Positions 59,015 to 64,000 of a DNA stretch of 64,000 nucleotides are shown one piece after another. This stretch comes from WLMZ01 sp963732585 (GTDB lineage Bacteria > Actinomycetota > Acidimicrobiia > Acidimicrobiales > Ilumatobacteraceae): contig CAVSZY010000003.1 in NCBI GenBank assembly GCA_963732585.1, positions 372,001 through 436,000 on the forward strand, written 5' to 3'. The notes below the pieces were generated by a model. That model did not search any database. It was not told the origin of the DNA and saw nothing but the letters and a program-made list of their open reading frames with translations. The number at the start of each line of letters is the position of its first letter. The stretch's first letter is position 1. The position numbers and the translations under genes were made by a program.

Positions 59015-60001
59015 ATGGACTTTCCGTTCGAAGAGGCGATTCGGTTCGCGGCGGCAGACGACGCTGTGCACGCCTGCGGCCCACATCCAGATTGGACCGA
59101 GACGGTGTGGTTCTCCTTCAACGTTCCCGAGCGAGCGTTGGGGGGCTGGTTCTATGTGCAAATGCGCCCGAACCTTGGCCTCTGCAGCGGTGGGGCCTTC
59201 GTCTACGGCCCAGGGTGCTGGGCGCCGTGGGAGCAGCCCTACAACGCTTACCTGCACTATCTGCCCTTGCCGGCGCCGCTTGATCTGCGCGACGTCACCT
59301 TTCCGAACGGCGTGTCGGTCAGGGTGGTAGAGCCGGGGATGTCCTACGACCTGGGGTACCGCTTCCGTGATCATCGCGAGTTCGTTGCCGATTTGCGCTT
59401 TGACGGCCTGACCCCGCCAGTGCCGCACGTGCACGGCGCGCCGCCATTTCTTGACTCCTCGCACTACGACCAGCACGGCCGGGTCCACGGGTATATCGAA
59501 CTTCACGGCGAGCGCATCGAGGTCGACTGCTTCGCCGTGCGCGATCGCTCGTGGGGTCGCAGGCCCGAGCGAGTCGGGCGCAGCGTCGGGCGGTTGAGCT
59601 ACATCTTTGGCACGACAAGCGCCGACGAAGGCTTCCTCGTCTTCACCACGCCAGCGGGCGGCGACCCGCACGCCGAGACTGAGGATCTGTCTTCGGGCTA
59701 TCTGTTCCGTGGCGGAGCGCTTCGTCGCTTGGCGACGGCGACTCGGGTGAATTCACGCGATTCGGGCACGGGTGGGGTGCAGCGGGTGGAGATCGAGGCG
59801 CGCGACAGCGACGGCCGGGAGTTGTCGCTGATCGGTGAGGCGCAATCGCGCATGGGGCTGATGACGGGTGGGTTGTGTATCAACACGCTGATGCGCTTCG
59901 AGGTCGGCGGCGGCGGCGGTTCGGTTCGCTCCGGTTGGGGCGAGGATCAAGATGTGTGGTCGGTTGCGCGTTTTGCGGCCAATCACAACTGGCAGCGCTG
60001 A
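59015..60001 (+). CDS. AttH/CrtC-like lipocalin-fold protein (DUF7064/7065-like)
   Basis: 328 residues with no signal peptide. The N-terminal region ETVWFSFNVPERALGGWFYVQMRP resembles the lipocalin-like strands of this family. YIELHGERIEVDCFAVRDRSWGRRP contains the RDRSWG signature shared with CrtC/AttH-type proteins. A glycine-rich tail (VGGGGGSVRSGWGEDQD) follows. CrtC hydrates carotenoids; other members are uncharacterised but are common in steroid and terpenoid clusters. AAGGAG precedes ATG 59015. A hydrophobic-ligand binding or hydratase role is plausible, not shown. Confidence 0.65.
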   Translation: MDFPFEEAIRFAAADDAVHACGPHPDWTETVWFSFNVPERALGGWFYVQMRPNLGLCSGGAFVYGPGCWAPWEQPYNAYLHYLPLPAPLDLRDVTFPNGVSVRVVEPGMSYDLGYRFRDHREFVADLRFDGLTPPVPHVHGAPPFLDSSHYDQHGRVHGYIELHGERIEVDCFAVRDRSWGRRPERVGRSVGRLSYIFGTTSADEGFLVFTTPAGGDPHAETEDLSSGYLFRGGALRRLATATRVNSRDSGTGGVQRVEIEARDSDGRELSLIGEAQSRMGLMTGGLCINTLMRFEVGGGGGSVRSGWGEDQDVWSVARFAANHNWQR

Positions 60002-60008
60002 ACGCCCG

Positions 60009-61223
60009 TCAGCCGGGTTCTCGGGGGAGACCGAGCGCCCGTTCGGCGACCACGTTTCGTTGGATTTCGTCCGTTCCGCCGCCCAGCGATACCCCGGCTG
60101 TGGACAGCGCCGCGTGCTGCACGTCGCCGCCGCTGGCCGCATCGTCGCCGACGATCATGCCGCCAGCGCCGACAATGCGCATGCCCAGATCGCGCGACGA
60201 CCTGGCGATGCCAGACAAGGCCAGTTTGGCGGTCGAGGCCTCGGGGCCGGGAGGCCTTCCAGCAGCGGCGTTGGCTCTGGAGCGCAGGTTCGTCAGGCGG
60301 TAGACCTCGGACTGGACGTGATAGCCGACGAGGTCGTCGCGTAGCACCGGATCGGCGATCGCCCCATTCGACTGGGCTAGGCGGATCAGCGTACGCGCCG
60401 AGTTGATCATCGGGCGGGCCTTGGCGGCGGCTGCTTGTTTCGCCCGTTCGATCACTTCGCTGACCGGCAGATCGAGGTTGCCGACAACGGTGCCGGCAAG
60501 CGCTTGGAGCATGCCTCGCGCCTGACCGGAGGCGGCCATCTTGCGCTCGTGGCCGAGCACCGTGGTGGCCACCCGCCACCCGCCGTCGATCGTTCCGAGC
60601 ACGTCGCTGACGGGCACCCGGGCCTCATCGAGGAACACCTCGCAAAACTGCGTGTCGCCGTTCATCGTGCGCAACGGGCGGGCCTCGATGCCAGGTTGGT
60701 GCATGTCGATAAGGAAGAAAGTGAGTCCGGCGTGTTTGGCCGCGTGCGGATTGGTGCGTGCCAGCAGCAGGCCTCGGTCGGCCTTGTCGGCGCTGGAGTT
60801 CCACACCTTCTGTCCGGTGATCACAAAATCGTCGCCATCGCGCACCGCCCGGGTTTGTAACCCGGCGAGATCCGATCCGAATGCCGGCTCACTGAACAGT
60901 TGGCACCACAGCGCCGCACCGGCAGAGACTTCGAGAAGGTGGCTGTGCTGTTCGGGCCGACCGTGTTCGAGAATGGTCGGCCCGGCCATGTGCGGTCCGA
61001 TCCCCGACGGGGGAGCGATGACGCCGCGACGACCGAGCACCTCGGCGATCAAACGGGCATCGGCACCGCTGGCGTTACAGCCACCGAGTCCCGCTGGCCA
61101 GGTCGGGGCAGCGAAACCGCGCTCGGCGAGCCGCGCCCACCATTCACGCAAGGTGATGGTCACATCCCAGTTGGCGTCGAGCCAGGCGTCGACGTCGGCT
61201 GGGGTGATCGCTGGTTGATCCAT
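60009..61223 (-). CDS. Acyl-CoA dehydrogenase family protein (FadE-like), second copy
   Basis: A 404-residue ACAD. FAAPTWPAGLGG is at the N-terminus. LWCQLFSEPAFGSDLAGLQ and ITGQKVWNSSADKADRGLLLARTNP form the FAD beta domain, and VSLGGGTDEIQRNVVAERALGLPREP the C-terminal helix. It differs from the copy at 50746 mainly in the active-site helix (TDEIQRN versus THQIQRN). AAAGGAG precedes ATG 61223. It is convergent with the AttH-like gene (7 bp apart). It may oxidise an acyl-CoA alone or with the other ACAD. Confidence 0.9.
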   Translation of the reverse strand: MDQPAITPADVDAWLDANWDVTITLREWWARLAERGFAAPTWPAGLGGCNASGADARLIAEVLGRRGVIAPPSGIGPHMAGPTILEHGRPEQHSHLLEVSAGAALWCQLFSEPAFGSDLAGLQTRAVRDGDDFVITGQKVWNSSADKADRGLLLARTNPHAAKHAGLTFFLIDMHQPGIEARPLRTMNGDTQFCEVFLDEARVPVSDVLGTIDGGWRVATTVLGHERKMAASGQARGMLQALAGTVVGNLDLPVSEVIERAKQAAAAKARPMINSARTLIRLAQSNGAIADPVLRDDLVGYHVQSEVYRLTNLRSRANAAAGRPPGPEASTAKLALSGIARSSRDLGMRIVGAGGMIVGDDAASGGDVQHAALSTAGVSLGGGTDEIQRNVVAERALGLPREPG

Positions 61224-61300
61224 GCCGTTGCTCCTTTAGCGCGCTCGTCGACCCTGCCCAGAAATATAGGTGACTCTTTTCCTTGACGACGACCGAGCGA

Positions 61301-62074
61301 TCAAATCTGCAGCGTGAAACCGCCGCTGACACGCAGCGTCTCGCCGGTGACGAACGCAGCGCGCTCAGAGCACAGATAGAGCGCAGCTTCGACGATGTCG
61401 CTCTCGGCGCCCTCGCGGGCGATGATCTGCTGCCCGCTGACGACATCGATGATCTCCTTGGGAAGCTCAGCGCGAATCGTGTCGGTGAGAATCAAGCCAG
61501 GGGCGATGGCGTTGACGCGCACACCGAGCGGGCCGAGCTCTCGGGCTGAGGTCATCGTCAGACCCTGGACCGCGAGCTTCGACACTCCGTAGGCGGTCGG
61601 GCAGCCGTAGCCGGCCACGGAGGAGATGTTGATAATGCAGGCCCCTGGCCGCCCGGCCATGAGCGGTCCAGCGGCGAGCGAGCAGATGATCACACCCATC
61701 ACGTTGACGTCGAACAACCGGCGCAGGCGGGCGACCCCCGTGGTGGCCATCGCCACGCTGAACTCGACAGAGTGCAGCCCGGCGTTGTTGATCAGAATAT
61801 CGACGCCACCGAAACGCTCGCTGATCGCCTCGAACATCGCCTCGACCTGTGTTTCGTCGGCCACATCGCAGCACATGGCAGTGGCCTGCCCGCCGTCAGC
61901 CTCGATCTCGGCGGCCGCGAGCTGTGCGGCCCGTTCATCGATGTCGGCGAGCACGACATTGCCGCCACGTTGGGCAAAGGCGTGGCCGAATGCCTTGCCG
62001 AACCCACGGCCGCCTCCGGTGATGATGACGACGCGACCGTCGAATTCCAAAGCATCTATCACAAGGCCCCCCAT
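61301..62074 (-). CDS. Short-chain dehydrogenase/reductase (SDR)
   Basis: A 257-residue SDR. The cofactor motif is IITGGGRGFGKAFGHAFAQRG, with VVLADIDERAA after strand 2 (Asp, NAD-preferring). NNAG is near residue 92. The catalytic IINISSVAGYGCPTAYGVSKLAVQGL has Ser, Tyr and Lys. It ends in ETLRVSGGFTLQI. It probably oxidises a hydroxyacyl-CoA or ring alcohol. ATG 62074 is followed closely by an in-frame GTG that could also serve. It is 77 bp upstream of the ACAD on the same strand and likely in its operon. Confidence 0.9.
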   Translation of the reverse strand: MGGLVIDALEFDGRVVIITGGGRGFGKAFGHAFAQRGGNVVLADIDERAAQLAAAEIEADGGQATAMCCDVADETQVEAMFEAISERFGGVDILINNAGLHSVEFSVAMATTGVARLRRLFDVNVMGVIICSLAAGPLMAGRPGACIINISSVAGYGCPTAYGVSKLAVQGLTMTSARELGPLGVRVNAIAPGLILTDTIRAELPKEIIDVVSGQQIIAREGAESDIVEAALYLCSERAAFVTGETLRVSGGFTLQI

Positions 62075-62123
62075 CTCAGAGCTCGAGGCCCTGGTTCTCG
62101 GTCGAGCCCCGATTACAGTACGA

Positions 62124-62141
62124 TCTGACGCATTCGTCAAC
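62124..62141. promoter_or_regulatory. Operator candidate, family B: CTGAC-GCATTC-GTCAA
   Basis: TGACG-CATT-CGTCA symmetrical core in the 99-bp interval between the divergent SDR (62074) and LLM flavin gene (62174). It matches the outer arms of the repeats at 56256 and 57501 but not their spacer, so it is the weakest of the three. Confidence 0.5.
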
Positions 62142-62173
62142 TCGGCGGGTGAAAGACGTTGGTTGCCGCTGTC

Positions 62174-63094
62174 ATGAAATTTATGATCACCCATCCGATC
62201 ATCGGTCATCCCTACGACCGCAGCCTGGTGTCCGGTTCCGGAGTGCGAACGTTGGCGTTGGCGGCTGAGGCGGCGGGATTCCATGGCTACGGTTTCACCG
62301 ATCATCCGGCGCCATCGCAGCGCTGGCTTGAAGCGGGCGGTCACGACGCGCTTGACCCCTTCGTGGCGATGGGCTTCGCCGCCGCGCATACCTCGACCTT
62401 GCGATTGATCCCCAACGTGGTGGTCTTGCCGTATCGCAATCCGTTCATCGTCGCCAAGGCTGGAGCGACGCTCGATCTGTTGTCGGAGGGTCGATTCACG
62501 CTGGCGGTCGGGGCGGGCTACCTCAAGGGCGAGTTCGCCGCGCTCGGTGTCGACCATGCCGAGCGCAATGCCCTGTTCGACGAGGCCCTGGCGGTGTTGA
62601 AGGCGATCTGGACCGCAGACGACATCTCCTTCGAAGGCCTACATTTCAGCGCCCGTGGCATCACCGCTCATCCCCGCCCGGTCACCGTTGCGCATCCTCC
62701 GATCTGGATCGGCGGCAACAGCGGCCAGGCCCGTCAGCGTGTCGCCGATTACGGCGACGGCTGGTGCCCGTTTCAAGCGACGGCGCAAATCGCCACTACG
62801 TCGCGCACGGTTGCCCTCGATACAAACGAGCTGCTGATCGAGGCCATCGATGATCTTCATCGGCGACTCGACGCCGTCGATCGTGATCCGGCGACGATCG
62901 ACATCATGTTTTCCAATTCCGCTGGCGGTAGTCCGTGGGACGACTCCTTCGATGCCAATGCCCACCTGCAAGGCATCGAGGCCTTGGCCCAGTCCGGGGT
63001 GAGCTGGTTACAGGTCTCCGTGCCGGGCGATAGCCGTGAGCACGCCCTCGAGGCAATCCAGCGCTACGGCGAAAAGATCATCGCCCGGCTGTAG
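62174..63094 (+). CDS. LLM-class flavin-dependent oxidoreductase (luciferase-like)
   Basis: A 306-residue bacterial-luciferase-family TIM barrel. FHGYGFTDHPAP is near residue 36. LRLIPNVVVLPYRNPFIVAKAGATLDLLSEGRF is the core, followed by VGAGYLKGEFAALGVDHAERNALFDEALAVLKAIW, IWIGGNSGQARQRVADYGDGW and a C-terminal helical end. Members use FMN or, in actinobacteria, F420. It may catalyse a monooxygenation (Baeyer-Villiger-like) or dehydrogenation in the pathway. ATG 62174 gives the usual start. It is convergent with the DapB-like gene, overlapping by 17 bp. Confidence 0.9.
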   Translation: MKFMITHPIIGHPYDRSLVSGSGVRTLALAAEAAGFHGYGFTDHPAPSQRWLEAGGHDALDPFVAMGFAAAHTSTLRLIPNVVVLPYRNPFIVAKAGATLDLLSEGRFTLAVGAGYLKGEFAALGVDHAERNALFDEALAVLKAIWTADDISFEGLHFSARGITAHPRPVTVAHPPIWIGGNSGQARQRVADYGDGWCPFQATAQIATTSRTVALDTNELLIEAIDDLHRRLDAVDRDPATIDIMFSNSAGGSPWDDSFDANAHLQGIEALAQSGVSWLQVSVPGDSREHALEAIQRYGEKIIARL

Positions 63095-64000
63095 CCCACA
63101 GTCCGGCGGGAGCGACGGCCAGCCCGACGTCGCGCAGGGTAAGAATGCCTGAACGGGCGGCGTGGATGTTGTGGATCGCGTTGACGACCGGCATCGCCGT
63201 CATCGTGTCCCATTCATGGTTGCCCCAGTGCTCGGGTGGGATGAAGCGGATGCGGGCGGCGATCGACGGCTCGCCGTCGATGGTCAAGATGTACTGGTCA
63301 TCGGGGAATTCCCAGCCTTCGTTGAGTTCCTTGGTGAGGTACCAGGCGACGCGCGTCTGCACCACGGCGCGACCATCGACCAGGCCTCGCCAGCCGCCGC
63401 GCAGTGCGGCGTGGGTGCCTTGCTCCATGCAGATCCAGCCAAGGTCAACTCGCTTCGACGCGGTCGCATATTCGATGAAGAACTCGGTGTCGTCGAGCTC
63501 GTATTCCAGGGCCTGTGCCATGCGCTGGACGGCGTCGTAGAACGACATCATCCAGCTCTTGGCCAGATCGATGACGTCTGGCGGCGCCTCCGACAGCGAG
63601 ATGCCCATCGCCAGCCAGGTCTCTTTCGACTCGTAGACGGAGACGTCGGCCGATTCGTCGATGGTCACGCAGCGCACGTCACGGCACACCGCGGTCATCG
63701 CTGTCATGATCGAGTTGATCCAGCCGGGGTTGACACCGGATATGTACAGCGAGCTGTCGCCGCGCTGGCAGGCAGCGTCGAGTTGTTCACGAATCTCGCC
63801 CTGCACACCCCCGACGTTGAGGAACAGGTTCGTGCTGATCACGTCGTGGCCCGTTTCCAACAGTCGCACGACGTGCGCCGGGTCGGCCATGAACGGGGTG
63901 TAAATGACGATGTCGGCACCGAGGGCGATCAGCACCTCGACGTCGTTCGTGGCGACGATGCCGCATTCGTCCCGACCGCACAGCGTGCCCGCGTCGACAC
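63078..64000 (-). CDS. DapB-like NAD(P)-dependent reductase, partial (5' end beyond window)
   Basis: At least 307 residues, open at the right edge. The visible N-terminal end reads DAGTLCGRDECGIVATNDVEVLIALGADIVIY, the G-x-D-G region of the dihydrodipicolinate-reductase/2,4-diaminopentanoate-dehydrogenase fold, where the nucleotide loop would lie just outside. Then come DVISTNLF..SSLYISGVNPGWINSI and a long C-terminal substrate domain. Similar proteins occur in mycobacterial lipid and steroid clusters with unknown substrates. It is convergent with the LLM gene. Confidence 0.78.
   Translation of the reverse strand, partial: VDAGTLCGRDECGIVATNDVEVLIALGADIVIYTPFMADPAHVVRLLETGHDVISTNLFLNVGGVQGEIREQLDAACQRGDSSLYISGVNPGWINSIMTAMTAVCRDVRCVTIDESADVSVYESKETWLAMGISLSEAPPDVIDLAKSWMMSFYDAVQRMAQALEYELDDTEFFIEYATASKRVDLGWICMEQGTHAALRGGWRGLVDGRAVVQTRVAWYLTKELNEGWEFPDDQYILTIDGEPSIAARIRFIPPEHWGNHEWDTMTAMPVVNAIHNIHAARSGILTLRDVGLAVAPAGLWATAGR

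Noticed and set aside
61262..61280. Fifth family A operator upstream of the second ACAD
   Set aside because: AAATATAGGTGACTCTTTT is only weakly symmetrical; kept as a comment, not a feature.
1..64000. tRNA, rRNA, insertion sequence or prophage genes
   Set aside because: No transposase, integrase or structural phage motifs and no recognisable RNA gene found on reading; a dedicated covariance-model search was not possible.

Overview
This is a GC-rich, gene-dense stretch of actinobacterial chromosome. I see no rRNA, tRNA, CRISPR array, prophage or insertion sequence, and no gap longer than about 170 bases lacks a gene. Several gene types point to an actinobacterium outside the best-studied genera, most plausibly a marine or freshwater Acidimicrobiia (Ilumatobacter-like). 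They are a mycothiol-type arsenate reductase, a mycofactocin-type short-chain dehydrogenase, fused Liv-type ABC transporter proteins, and many CoA-ester catabolic genes, KstD-like flavoproteins and Amidohydro_2 proteins. The taxonomic call is inference from gene content, not from a marker gene.

Left part (1-16.4 kb). A minus-strand glycerol-kinase-like operon (FGGY kinase, GlpA-like flavoprotein, second flavoprotein) runs off the left edge. It is followed by a ROK sugar kinase, uridine phosphorylase, a crotonase, and a three-domain glycosyltransferase/methyltransferase/beta-sandwich fusion. A VOC protein and a stand-alone glycogen-binding domain come next. The nickel-pincer-nucleotide genes larB-larE-larC follow; larC carries two apparent +1 frameshifts and no larA is present. 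Then come a sterol-desaturase-family protein, an ECF sigma/anti-sigma pair, an aquaporin-arsenate reductase pair, an ACT protein and a MarR regulator.

Middle (16.4-41.3 kb). A translationally coupled minus-strand operon encodes an Amidohydro_2 protein, two M24 (creatinase-fold) proteins (one with metal ligands, one without), a divergent crotonase and a tandem-fused class III CoA-transferase. It is divergent from a KstD-like flavoprotein with an in-frame 12-bp tandem repeat. A ferredoxin and a cytochrome P450 are divergent from each other. Then come an SDR, a carboxymuconolactone-decarboxylase-like protein, a beta-hydroxyacid dehydrogenase and a TetR regulator. An unusually fused transporter locus follows: a lipoprotein binding protein, an MFS permease fused to a LivF-type ATPase, and LivH-LivM-LivG in one chain. 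An alpha/beta hydrolase, a second KstD-like flavoprotein, an unknown HCSLC protein and a second ECF sigma/anti-sigma pair (with PASTA and LysM domains) complete this part.

Right part (41.4-64 kb). This is a catabolic island: a thiolase-like/DUF35 pair, an aldehyde dehydrogenase, a molybdenum hydroxylase (medium-small-large), a mycofactocin-type SDR, a MaoC-like hydratase, two acyl-CoA dehydrogenases and a crotonase. It also holds a second fused CoA-transferase, a thiolase, an Amidohydro_2 protein, a phosphotransferase, an AttH/CrtC-like protein, an SDR, an LLM flavin protein and a DapB-like reductase. Together they could activate an alicyclic, steroid-like or terpenoid acid as a CoA thioester, oxidise and hydrate it, and cleave it by retro-aldol or thiolysis. 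The substrate is not readable from sequence. Two families of inverted repeats recur in the promoters of this block: AAATAG-N4-CTATTT and TTGAC-N6-GTCAA. They suggest two local regulons.
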